55,930 bases of DNA from Streptococcus danieliae (GTDB taxonomy: Bacteria; Bacillota; Bacilli; Lactobacillales; Streptococcaceae). The position numbers were made by a program, and so were the translations under genes. Of the stretch, positions 1-7,025 are shown piece after piece (the first letter of the stretch is position 1; every line of letters begins with the position of its first letter). A model generated the notes under the pieces. It did not search any database, was not told where the DNA came from, and was given only the letters and a program-made list of their open reading frames with translations. The DNA lies in contig NZ_JACBXX010000125.1 of the NCBI RefSeq assembly GCF_013415245.1, forward strand, positions 1 through 55,930. Reading direction: 5' to 3'.

Positions 1-2
1 AT

Positions 3-695
3 TTGGATGGCACTTATCTCCCATTACGTCGGACTTCTGTAAGTAAAGAGTGTATTCATATTGCCCTTGGAATTACACATCAAGGTTATAAAGAAATCCT
101 TGGATATGAAATATCACCAAATGAAAACAATACAGCCTGGTCTGATTTGCTTGAAAAAATAAAGGCTAACGGTGTTAAACAGGTATCCTTATTTGTGACA
201 GATGGTTTCAAAGGCTTAGATCAAATTATTTATCAAAATTTCCCACTGGCTAAGCAACAGCGCTGTTTAGTGCATATCTCCAGAAACATCGTAAACCGAG
301 TAAAACTAGTCGATCGAAAAGATATCTTAGATGATTTTAAGATGCTTCATAAGTGCGAGAATCGTTCTCATGCACAAGAAATTCTGACAATCTTCATGGA
401 AAAATGGGGTAAACAGTATCCGAAACTGATTCAGAAAATAGCTGATATAGACAATCTTTTAACCTCTTATGATTTTCCTCCTAGCATTCGATCCAGTATC
501 TATTCCACGAATTTGATTGAATCCATGAATAAGCAGATTAAGAGACAAACCAAGAAGCGAGTTGTTTTTCCAAATGAAGAATCTTTAGAACGTTGTCTAG
601 TCGCCTATTTTGAAGAGTACAATTTGAAAAATGAAGACCGCTCACACAGAGGTTTCAGTGCCTGTTGTGACACCTTAGAATCGTTTTATGAATAG
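3..695 (+). CDS. IS256-family (mutator) transposase, C-terminal part
   Basis: DDE-type transposase acting on its own element ends. The frame is open from the window edge, so the N-terminal DNA-binding part is missing here and the true start is upstream. Visible family marks are DGTYLPLR at the very start (first catalytic Asp of the mutator family), then a second acidic motif VTDGFKGLD, a C-x2-H motif (RCLVHISRN) and the conserved tail YSTNLIESMNKQIKR with the catalytic Glu, followed by a basic stretch. No internal stop is seen in this part, so the copy may be intact. Confidence 0.85.
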   Translation: MDGTYLPLRRTSVSKECIHIALGITHQGYKEILGYEISPNENNTAWSDLLEKIKANGVKQVSLFVTDGFKGLDQIIYQNFPLAKQQRCLVHISRNIVNRVKLVDRKDILDDFKMLHKCENRSHAQEILTIFMEKWGKQYPKLIQKIADIDNLLTSYDFPPSIRSSIYSTNLIESMNKQIKRQTKKRVVFPNEESLERCLVAYFEEYNLKNEDRSHRGFSACCDTLESFYE

Positions 696-708
696 TTACT
701 AAGAGCAG

Positions 709-830
709 TTTCCTTTTTGAGCCTCATTTAGTTTAAGAGAAATTTGGATATGGCGTAAAGGCACGCTTCGCTTAAAGCCTTGACACCAATCCCTATTTCT
801 CTTGTTATCCAACTAGGCTCAAAAAGGAAA
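709..830. repeat. Large stem-loop in the right end of the IS256 element
   Basis: Two nested inverted repeats are visible: a perfect 16-bp pair (709-724 with 815-830, TTTCCTTTTTGAGCCT arm) and a perfect 9-bp inner pair (735-743 with 795-803, AAGAGAAAT arm). The loop is itself partly self-complementary. It lies just after the transposase stop and has no clear U-tract of a simple terminator; it could limit read-through or be a transposition-related structure. Confidence 0.6.
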
Positions 831-932
831 TCCTTACAATTCCTTGCCCGATTAATACACACTTTCAAACTCTGCTTTGGAGTTTACACAAAATTCTTGA
901 CACACCCCTATAGATTCGCCAATGGCTTTTAA

Positions 933-962
933 TTGTACTAATTAGTTATTTTTTGCTACAAT
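933..962 (+). promoter_or_regulatory. marR promoter with overlapping palindromic operator
   Basis: A -35 like TTGTAC (933-938) and a -10 TACAAT (957-962) are 18 bp apart, ending 6 bp before the marR start codon, so any leader is very short. The palindromic stretch TACTAATTAGTTA (936-948) overlaps the -35. The same CTAATTAGT core overlaps the -35 of the next gene (1411-1424), which suggests one regulator for both; MarR proteins usually bind such palindromes next to their own gene. Confidence 0.6.
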
Positions 963-968
963 GAATTC

Positions 969-1406
969 ATGAAAGAATTATTTGAAAAAGAAGCTTTAGA
1001 TTTAAAAACCATGATTGTGTTTCGAAAGGCTGATCGCTCCATCCGTTGTTTGGAGCAAAAAGCTGCGCGGGACCACAATCTCACTCCTAGCCAGTTCTCG
1101 GTCCTTGATACCCTCTATGCCAAGGGGAAAATGCGGATCCAAGATTTAACCGATCGCATGTTAGCGACCTCGGGGAATATGACAGTGATTATTCGGAATA
1201 TGGAACGAGATGGCCTCATTACCCGCGTTTGCGATCCTTCGGATCGCCGGGCCTTCCTGATTGAATTGACTGCTCTAGGCAGGGAAACGATTGAAGCCAT
1301 TTATCCAGAGCATGTCGCCTATGTCAAGGAAGCTCTTTCGGTTTTGGACCAACAGGATAAAGAGGATTTAATCCGGATTTTGAAAAAATTTAAAAATTTG
1401 AGCTAA
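969..1406 (+). CDS. MarR family transcriptional regulator
   Basis: Cytoplasmic winged-helix repressor of 145 residues, the usual MarR length. The helix-turn-helix core (around residues 40-75: LTPSQFSVLDTLYAKG, then IQDLTDRML) is followed by the wing with the typical DPSDRRAFLIELT motif near residue 87-99 and a C-terminal dimerisation helix. The neighbour 62 bp downstream is a flavin reductase; linkage of a MarR/HypR-type redox sensor with an NADPH:FMN reductase is common in Gram-positive bacteria, so it probably represses that gene under non-stress conditions. One Cys only (residue 27, RCLEQ), which could be a redox sensor (inference). Confidence 0.9.
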   Translation: MKELFEKEALDLKTMIVFRKADRSIRCLEQKAARDHNLTPSQFSVLDTLYAKGKMRIQDLTDRMLATSGNMTVIIRNMERDGLITRVCDPSDRRAFLIELTALGRETIEAIYPEHVAYVKEALSVLDQQDKEDLIRILKKFKNLS

Positions 1407-1410
1407 ATTG

Positions 1411-1439
1411 TTGCTAATTAGTAATAAATGTTCTATACT
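1411..1439 (+). promoter_or_regulatory. Promoter of the FMN reductase gene with MarR operator candidate
   Basis: TTGCTA (1411-1416) and TATACT (1434-1439) with a 17-bp spacer form a good sigma-A promoter. The palindrome TTGCTAATTAGTAA (1411-1424) covers the -35 and shares the CTAATTAGT core with the site in front of marR, so repression by the MarR protein is likely. Confidence 0.65.
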
Positions 1440-1468
1440 AGCACTTGTAAAGAAAAGGAGAACAAGAA

Positions 1469-2014
1469 ATGAAAAATATTCTATTTATCGTCGGATCTCT
1501 ACGCGAAGGATCGTTTAACAAACAAATGGCTACCGCTGCTGAGCAAGCATTGGCTGGTAAAGCAACTGTTAACTACCTGGACTGGAAAGATGTTCCGGTC
1601 TTCTCACAAGATTTAGAAGTTCCAACACCTGCTCCTGTTGCGGCTGTCCGTGAAGCTATCCAAGCTGCAGATGCGATCTGGATCTTCTCACCAGTCTACA
1701 ACTTCTCAATTCCAGGTTCTGTTAAAAACCTGTTAGACTGGGCTAGCCGTGCCTTGGATCTATCTGATACAACTGGAGCTTCTGCCTTGCAAGACAAGGT
1801 TTCAACAGTCTCCCTCGTTGCCAATGGTGGACACGAGCAAGCTGCTGAAGTCTACCGCAACTTGATGCCATTTATCCGTACAAAATTTGTGGACCAAATC
1901 ACAACTTCACGCGTCAACGACTCAGCTTGGGTCGACGGTGCCTTCGTCCCATCTGAAGAAGTCTTGGCTGACTTGAACAAACAAGCTGAAGCCCTCTTGG
2001 AAGCTTTAAACTAA
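1469..2014 (+). CDS. NADPH-dependent FMN reductase / azoreductase family protein
   Basis: Flavodoxin-fold reductase of 181 residues. The N-terminal strand and phosphate loop read IVGSLREGSFNKQM, the classical NADPH_FMN_red motif (GSLRxxSxN), and the second motif SPVYNFSIPGSVKNLLDW near residue 75-90 binds the isoalloxazine ring. It transfers electrons from NAD(P)H to FMN, quinones or azo compounds in the cytoplasm. A strong ribosome binding site (aaaggag) lies 8 bp upstream of the ATG. It sits downstream of and probably under control of the MarR protein, and is closed by a strong terminator. The physiological substrate cannot be told from sequence. Confidence 0.9.
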   Translation: MKNILFIVGSLREGSFNKQMATAAEQALAGKATVNYLDWKDVPVFSQDLEVPTPAPVAAVREAIQAADAIWIFSPVYNFSIPGSVKNLLDWASRALDLSDTTGASALQDKVSTVSLVANGGHEQAAEVYRNLMPFIRTKFVDQITTSRVNDSAWVDGAFVPSEEVLADLNKQAEALLEALN

Positions 2015-2027
2015 GCGATTACCAATA

Positions 2028-2067
2028 GCCAAAAAACCTTTGCAGATAATTGCAAAGGTTTTTTGGC
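2028..2067 (+). terminator. Intrinsic terminator after the FMN reductase gene
   Basis: A perfect 17-bp stem with a 6-nt loop, A-rich on one side and ending in TTTTTTGG; it works on either strand. Its last bases (GGC) merge with the inverted repeat of the ISL3 element, so the element inserted directly against the terminator. Confidence 0.9.
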
Positions 2068-2188
2068 TCTATAATAAGTTGTGTGGAAAGTTTGTACTCC
2101 ACGCAACTTTTTTGTAATTTAGAATGCAAAAAAAGCAATTCCTAGTAAACGGATAAGTGGAAAAACATCAGAATAGGAATTGCTTCCT

Positions 2189-2815
2189 ATGGGCTATAAT
2201 ACTCAAAAGTTGCTCGGAATTCAGGACCTAGGTATCACTTTTAGGGAAGATTGGCTTACTTTATAGTAAAGATAAACGAAATCGCCTTGCCAAAATTATT
2301 GGAGGTTCTTTAGATAAACGACCAAGCTATTGCCCCTCTTGTGGACTTACTTGGGAATCCACTAAGGATGTTTATGCCCACGGTACTATTCCTAAAAAGC
2401 GGCAGATTCAGCTAACAGAGGTTGATAATCAGCCAGTAGTTATCCGTCGTTTCAAGTGCCGTCCTTGCTTTGTTGTATCTTTTAACTCCATCTCAAAATT
2501 TTGGTGGGGTTAAAAGATACGACCAGTATGAGAAAGATTGCTTCAATCTGTAAAACAGGCTATCAAATTGTGTAGGGAGCGTCATTAGAATTAACGAAAT
2601 ATGTAAACAATCTGGCACCGAGGACTCTCCCTCGAGTATTAGCGAAGGAAGAGAGTATAGGCTTGGCCTTATCCGTACCTTATCATAATGGTCTCATTGA
2701 GGGGACTAACAATAAAATTAAGCTTCTGAAACGCTCTGCTTTTGGCTATCGGAAACATGAACATCTCTTTGCCAGAACTTACTGGATGCAGACTGCAGCT
2801 GTCCACTCTATCTAA
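2189..2815 (+). pseudogene. ISL3-family transposase, decayed
   Basis: Pieces of a transposase are readable in different frames. The start reads MGYNTQKLLGIQDLGITF and then meets a stop soon after. Next comes the zinc-finger part with YCPSCGLTWES and RFKCRPC. The C-terminal part reads YHNGLIEGTNNKIKLLKR, the ISL3 signature with the catalytic Glu, and ends at 2815. The central catalytic domain is mostly deleted, and a 12-bp inverted repeat (GTATCTTTTAAC arm, about 2476-2522) sits at the break. It cannot make an active enzyme. Confidence 0.85.
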
Positions 2816-2950
2816 AGAGCCCTCCCCTCTAAGGAGGAAAGGGACAGAAGGTTTGAACTAGCTATCAGTGTTTTAGATTTTCACAGTGGAGCTGTTAATG
2901 TGACCCTGGCTTCTAGAAATGAAAGAGATGCAAGACCCAGTGGTGTAAAG

Positions 2951-3043
2951 AATCCAAGCCAGCTGGCTTGGATTCGGGGGGAGTCGGAAAACTTCGGTTT
3001 CCGACTAAGGCACGGAACTCGTTAGAGGTCGCTGCCGTCCCCC
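2951..3043. other. Compact RNA-like fold inside the decayed ISL3 element
   Basis: A 24-bp perfect palindrome (2951-2974) is followed by a segment that folds as a three-way junction: a closing G-rich stem (2977-2982 with 3038-3043), a hairpin with the ultrastable cUUCGg tetraloop (2983-3005) and a second hairpin (3009-3036, GGCA/UGCC base, GUUA loop). It is clearly more GC-rich than the surrounding element. I do not recognise the family. It could be a structured RNA, a DNA hairpin used by a mobile element, or a nested small insertion; the pairing is seen in the sequence, the role is not. Confidence 0.5.
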
Positions 3044-3187
3044 ACCAGAGGTCAAACTACTTCATTACAGTTATTAAAAACTAAAAATTATCAAAATCTA
3101 TGATTATCAGTTTTCAGGGATTCCACACAAGAGTAAAAGAACCGGTTTTTTGAGTTGTTCTGGGCTCAGGTTCCAAGATCCACTATC

Positions 3188-3940
3188 CTATCTCGATTCT
3201 TTAAAGAAGCCTTGTTCCTGCAGAGCAGCCAGGGTTTCAGCGCGTTTGGCAGGGGAGGTTGCCATTTCCCGACTGACTTTTGTGGTAAAGGCTTCAAGGC
3301 GGTTGTTAGAGGAGCGTAGGTCATAGTATTGCTCAATGGCCTGATCATACTCTTTTAGAGCTGCCACCGGATGTTCCAGTTCCTGATAAACATTTTCCAT
3401 ATGGACAATTTCCTTGGGCAGGCGTGGTTTCTTTTCTGGATCTTGGTCTGGCCAGCCTAGGGCCAAGCCGACTGCCGGATAGACATAATCCGGTAGGGCC
3501 AGTAACTGGCAGAGGCGTTTGGGGTCATTCAGAATACTGCCTAGATAGACCGTTCCTAAGCCCATACTTTCGGCTGCTACAACCATGTTTTGGGCTGCAA
3601 TCAGAGCATCTGAAAAGGCGGCTAAAAAGCGTTCTGGACTTCCTTGGACCAGAGTTGGAGCTCCCTGTTCTTGTGCCAGCTTGGTGTTCCGAGCCTGGTC
3701 AACCAAGAATACAAAAAGGTGCGGAGCACTCTCAAGGTAGTCCTGCTGGCCAATCTCAGCCAGCTCCTGTTTTAATTGTGGAGCTGTAATCCTCAAAATC
3801 GAGTAGGATTGCCGAAAATTACTGGTCGGTGCCTGTTGCGCAACTTCCACTAAAAGATCGACTTCCTCTTTGGTCAGCTCCTGCTTTTTAAATTTGCGAA
3901 TACTGCGATGGTTTAATTGGGTTTGAATTGTCTCGTTCAT
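3188..3940 (-). CDS. Nitroreductase family oxidoreductase (NADPH-dependent)
   Basis: FMN-dependent oxidoreductase of 250 residues of the NfsA/Frp-like group. The N-terminal HRSIRKFKKQELTKEEVDLL carries the FMN-phosphate binding Arg-Ser-Arg type motif, followed by QQAPTSNFRQSYS and, further on, AAESMGLGTVYLGSI, all typical of this family. It reduces flavins, quinones or nitro compounds with NADPH. I chose the ATG at 3940 because a good ribosome binding site (aggagg) precedes it; an upstream in-frame codon has none. It is 8 bp behind the MmcQ-YaaA fusion gene, so it is the last gene of a cutC operon. Confidence 0.88.
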   Translation of the reverse strand: MNETIQTQLNHRSIRKFKKQELTKEEVDLLVEVAQQAPTSNFRQSYSILRITAPQLKQELAEIGQQDYLESAPHLFVFLVDQARNTKLAQEQGAPTLVQGSPERFLAAFSDALIAAQNMVVAAESMGLGTVYLGSILNDPKRLCQLLALPDYVYPAVGLALGWPDQDPEKKPRLPKEIVHMENVYQELEHPVAALKEYDQAIEQYYDLRSSNNRLEAFTTKVSREMATSPAKRAETLAALQEQGFFKESR

Positions 3941-3948
3941 AAATCCTC

Positions 3949-5343
3949 CTAGCTTTCTCGAACAAAAATCCACTCTTTAGTAGCCGATAGCTCAGCCTGA
4001 TAGGCAAAACCGGCAATCGTCCGCGTCTTCAATTCCTCCAAATCATGAACAGGTTTTTCCGCTAAACTTTGGATAAGCAATCCCCGGCCCTTTTTGGAGA
4101 TGGTGGAGTGTGTTTTGAGGACGCCACCCTTGTTTTCTTTAAATTGAATACGGATAAAATTCTCTCTGACTTCCTTGGAGAATACCTGCTCAAATTCTGA
4201 CGAGAGCAGTGAAAGAACGGGATCGCTGCCAATCGCAGCATCAAAATGGGGGCGCCAGAATTGAGTCAGGCTTTGTCCCTCCACTTGAAGAGGGACTTGA
4301 AAATCCAGGCGGTGAGGAGCCATGGGGGTTAAAATGGGCACGCAACCATACAAGCTGGAGGTAATCCAAACTTGATTCCAAAAAGGATTGTCGACCTGAG
4401 TTCGGTCGATTTGCCGATACATCAGACCATTAAAAAGTTGGAGGGCCGGTTTAGTCTGAGCTTGACCGACTCTCAAAGCTTGAAAATGCTCCTCTTCTTC
4501 CCTAGCTTTATCTTCCTTCAATTTGAAAAAAGTCGACCAATTTTCAACTTCTTCCAGGGCCTGGAGCACTGTCTGACCAGCAGGCGACAGAGGTTCTCCT
4601 GAAACAAAGGTCCCCTTTAAGTCCAGCTCCTTGGCGGTAGGCAGTAAAATTTTCATCATCTTCCTTTCCAAAGTCAAATCTCCTCCGATGAGTTGGTAGG
4701 ATTTGACTAGATGCTTCAAGATTTCCTCTAAGGAATGACTCCCATCCAGAGGAAAACTAATCCAATACTTCTTATTCATATGGTAACCCGGGTAGGCAGA
4801 ACCAGCATCAACCAGGGCCGCAACCTGCTCAGATTTAAGACTTAGAAGCGTCACCGGTCCCTGTTTACGGGCATCGATTTTCTGCCAGTCAACTTCCTGC
4901 AACACCCCAAACCAGGTTTGTTTGCTGCCATAGCGAAAAACCGCAGCCTTGGGGAGCTTTTTCCAAAGAAAGGCCAGCTCCCAGCCCCAACGAGCTTTAA
5001 CTAAATCTAATAAAGACTCAGCCTGAGCCGAAAATAAGCGCTGGGGCTGACTAATTTGACCCTCTATCTGGCTTAGTTTTTCCCAGAGGAGCTTCCGAAC
5101 CTGGCCCACATAGGCCCCTTTGGCTGAAGGAAGAAAGGCCAGCTGGTAGTCGGCTTCAGCGACCGGATCCCACAAGCGAATACCCATCTCTTGCTGCTCA
5201 GAATTCCATTGGAGCTGAAGTTCGAGGTCTAGTTCATCTAAACCTTCTTGATACTGGTAGACCTTTCCTTGCTGGATAAAGCCCGCAGCCTCGAGTCGCT
5301 CTGTAACTATCGGATTTTGAAAAAAGTTTCTCCGCCAATCCAT
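3949..5343 (-). CDS. Fusion of MmcQ/YjbR-like protein and YaaA (peroxide stress) protein
   Basis: A single 464-residue frame joins two usually separate proteins. Residues 1 to about 228 resemble the streptococcal MmcQ/YjbR family (long form; the conserved part is near 135-220, with YPGYHMNKKYWISF). From residue 230 (KILLPTAKEL) the rest is a complete YaaA/UPF0246 protein of about 235 residues with FNGLMYRQID, the SSLYG motif and the C-terminal STISKKGRG. YaaA limits free iron and protects DNA during peroxide stress in E. coli. The junction still holds a Shine-Dalgarno-like ggaaaggaag directly before two ATGs (4659 and 4656), so YaaA could also be made alone. The start overlaps the cutC stop as TAATG. 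Confidence 0.85.
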   Translation of the reverse strand: MDWRRNFFQNPIVTERLEAAGFIQQGKVYQYQEGLDELDLELQLQWNSEQQEMGIRLWDPVAEADYQLAFLPSAKGAYVGQVRKLLWEKLSQIEGQISQPQRLFSAQAESLLDLVKARWGWELAFLWKKLPKAAVFRYGSKQTWFGVLQEVDWQKIDARKQGPVTLLSLKSEQVAALVDAGSAYPGYHMNKKYWISFPLDGSHSLEEILKHLVKSYQLIGGDLTLERKMMKILLPTAKELDLKGTFVSGEPLSPAGQTVLQALEEVENWSTFFKLKEDKAREEEEHFQALRVGQAQTKPALQLFNGLMYRQIDRTQVDNPFWNQVWITSSLYGCVPILTPMAPHRLDFQVPLQVEGQSLTQFWRPHFDAAIGSDPVLSLLSSEFEQVFSKEVRENFIRIQFKENKGGVLKTHSTISKKGRGLLIQSLAEKPVHDLEELKTRTIAGFAYQAELSATKEWIFVRES

Positions 5344-5963
5344 TAGCCAACAATCCTCGTTCCATGAAGTTGTGTCACACCAAAACGGTGGGCGATTTGG
5401 TCACGGTTATCCAGGGTTATCCCACCCCCTAGAATGATGTCAATTTTACCCGCTGCGCGTGCGATGATTTGGTCCAGGTACTCCGCATAGGCATATAGCT
5501 CCTGCTCCAGCGGACCACCGTGGGTCAGGATTCGCTGAAAACCAGCTTGGGCTAACCAATCCAGAGCTTCCAAACGCTGCTCCCAAGGAATCTGGTCAAA
5601 GGCCATATGAAAAACAGCCTCCCCATCCCCAACTGCTGCCAGCAGTCTTTGCAGACTGTCTTGGTCCAAACTCCCATCTTTCAGTAAGGCTCCAAAAACA
5701 AAGGAAGAAACACCCATTTCCTTGGCTTCTTGAATCTGGGCCACCATCAGCTCCACCTCCGCCACACTATAAACAAAGTTTCCAGCTCTGGGACGAATCA
5801 TTAGAACCACCGGTAGTCCCGAGGTCACAACCTCTTGAATTACGGTCAGACTTGGTGTCAGACCACCAACAGACAGGTCACGACAAAGTTCCACACGTTC
5901 CGCACCAGCTGCTAGAGCCAGAGGTAGAGCCTCTAGATTTTCTGTACAAAATTCGTATAACAT
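5343..5963 (-). CDS. cutC: Copper homeostasis protein CutC
   Basis: Cytoplasmic TIM-barrel protein of 206 residues linked to copper tolerance; biochemical activity is still unclear in the family. Visible family motifs are GAERVELCRDLSVGGLTPS (residues about 20-40), VVLMIRPRAGNFVYS, FGALLKDGSLD, FHMAFDQ and ILTHGG followed by IILGGGI. The ATG at 5963 is preceded by ggaagg and fits the usual protein length; the longer frame upstream has no ribosome binding site. First gene of a tight operon with the MmcQ-YaaA fusion and a nitroreductase. Confidence 0.92.
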   Translation of the reverse strand: MLYEFCTENLEALPLALAAGAERVELCRDLSVGGLTPSLTVIQEVVTSGLPVVLMIRPRAGNFVYSVAEVELMVAQIQEAKEMGVSSFVFGALLKDGSLDQDSLQRLLAAVGDGEAVFHMAFDQIPWEQRLEALDWLAQAGFQRILTHGGPLEQELYAYAEYLDQIIARAAGKIDIILGGGITLDNRDQIAHRFGVTQLHGTRIVG

Positions 5964-6069
5964 CCCTTCCTCCCCAGATTTTCTTCTCGTCTTATTATAC
6001 AAGTTCTCCAATCACTTGTGTAGTCTCTTTCTCGGATTGACGGCGACTGGTTCTTTTCCTAAAAAATCA

Positions 6070-6098
6070 TTGACTTTCAAGCTCTCAGGATTTATAAT
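6070..6098 (+). promoter_or_regulatory. Promoter of the Excalibur-domain gene
   Basis: TTGACT (6070-6075), 17-bp spacer and TATAAT (6093-6098) make a near-consensus vegetative promoter 32 bp before the start codon. Confidence 0.85.
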
Positions 6099-6129
6099 GT
6101 AAGCGGATACAAATTGAAAGGGAATTCTT

Positions 6130-6981
6130 ATGAATCAAAAATCGAAAAAATGGATCGCTATTCTTCTTATTTTTGCAGCCAGTGCTGCCCTCCCTGATAT
6201 ACGAACCTTCTTAATCCTCGCCGGATTAATAGGCGGACTTTATTTTGCTTTTTGGAAAAAAACACCCCAACTTCGCAATCGCGCACTCGGACTTGCAAGC
6301 ATCGGTATCCTGGCTGGATTGGTGGCTCCAAGCGAACAGACCTCTCAAACCAACCAGGTCCAGCAGGAACTAACCGCAACTCAGACACAACTAAACGAAA
6401 CCAAACAAGAACTCCAAAAGGCTAAGGCTGAAGCTGACAAGGCCAAGGCTGAGCTCAAAAAAGAAACGGACAAAAATCAGAAAAAGGAACAGGCTGAGAA
6501 AAAGAAAAGCGAACAGGAAAAAGCTGAACAAGAAAAGGCCAAAAAAGAACAAGCTGAAAAACAGAAGGCTGAAGAAGAACAAAAACGAAAAGCCGAGGAA
6601 GAACAAAGAGCCCAGGAAGCTGAACAAGTTCGGAGCCAAGCCGATCAAGCTGTCCAAGTCCTAGAACAAAATCAGGTTCCCGAAAACATTGGTCAAGCCC
6701 AAGCTGCCGTCGATGCTGTTGGCGATCCCCAGCAAAAGGCCGATTTCCAACATCGGATCGAACTAGTCCGAGGAGCCATCCAGGCCCGTCAGGAAGAAGC
6801 CAACCGACTCGCCCAAGAACAACAGCAGGCTCAGCAACAAGCCCAAGCCGCCCAAACAGCACAATACTTCCCTAACTGTAGTGCCGCCAGAGCAGCTGGT
6901 GCCGCTCCAGTTTACCGTGGAAACCCAGGTTACGGTTCACACCTGGACCGTGATGGTGACGGAATCGGTTGTGAGCGCTAA
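6130..6981 (+). CDS. Membrane protein with coiled coil and Excalibur calcium-binding domain
   Basis: 283 residues. The N-terminus has two or three membrane segments (residues about 10-24, 27-43, 52-66). Residues about 75-175 are almost wholly Lys, Glu, Ala and Gln and form a long charged coiled coil. Residues about 175-225 form a shorter helical region, then comes a Gln/Ala-rich linker. The last 35 residues are an Excalibur domain (NCSAARAAGAAPVYRG then DRDGDGIGCE), which resembles an EF-hand loop and has two conserved Cys. The domain is likely displayed outside the cell. The function is unknown; a cell-wall or surface nuclease-like partner role is only inference. It is monocistronic with its own strong promoter and terminator. 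Confidence 0.85.
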   Translation: MNQKSKKWIAILLIFAASAALPDIRTFLILAGLIGGLYFAFWKKTPQLRNRALGLASIGILAGLVAPSEQTSQTNQVQQELTATQTQLNETKQELQKAKAEADKAKAELKKETDKNQKKEQAEKKKSEQEKAEQEKAKKEQAEKQKAEEEQKRKAEEEQRAQEAEQVRSQADQAVQVLEQNQVPENIGQAQAAVDAVGDPQQKADFQHRIELVRGAIQARQEEANRLAQEQQQAQQQAQAAQTAQYFPNCSAARAAGAAPVYRGNPGYGSHLDRDGDGIGCER

Positions 6982-6991
6982 GCGCAAACTA

Positions 6992-7021
6992 AGAAACCCA
7001 GATCATTAGACCTGGGTTTCT
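6992..7021. terminator. Bidirectional intrinsic terminator
   Basis: AGAAACCCAG and CTGGGTTTCT form a 10-bp stem around a 9-nt loop between two convergent genes (the Excalibur gene and the symporter gene). Confidence 0.8.
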
Positions 7022-7025
7022 GTGC

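Larger units (their letters stand above)
1..912 (+). mobile_element. IS256-family insertion sequence, 3' part only
   Basis: The left end lies outside the window. The visible part holds the C-terminal 230 codons of a mutator-type (IS256) transposase, then about 215 bp of non-coding right end with a large stem-loop (709-830) and a terminal stretch near 890-912 (ttacacaaaattcttgacac) that I take as the right inverted repeat. The exact end is uncertain because the left terminus cannot be compared. The element stops only about 20 bp before the promoter of the marR gene. Confidence 0.7.
2065..3143 (+). mobile_element. Degenerate ISL3-family insertion sequence
   Basis: Left end GGCTCTATAATAAG at 2065 matches, inverted, the right end at 3118-3143 (GGTTCTTTTACTCTTGTG on the other strand), so both terminal repeats remain. 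The left about 190 bp are nearly the same as the element at the right edge of the window (55739 on), including the hairpin gcaattcctagt...aggaattgc before the transposase start. The transposase is broken (see pseudogene). The stretch between the transposase stop and the right repeat (about 300 bp) is longer than expected and holds a GC-rich folded segment. Confidence 0.8.

Noticed and set aside
2476..2522. 12-bp inverted repeat in the broken ISL3 transposase as a terminator
   Set aside because: It has no U-tract and marks the deletion point in the transposase; no transcript would need ending there.
6391..6862. Open frames on the minus strand inside the coiled-coil gene
   Set aside because: They are mirror frames of a Lys/Glu/Gln-rich repeat and have low-complexity Phe/Leu or Leu/Gly content.
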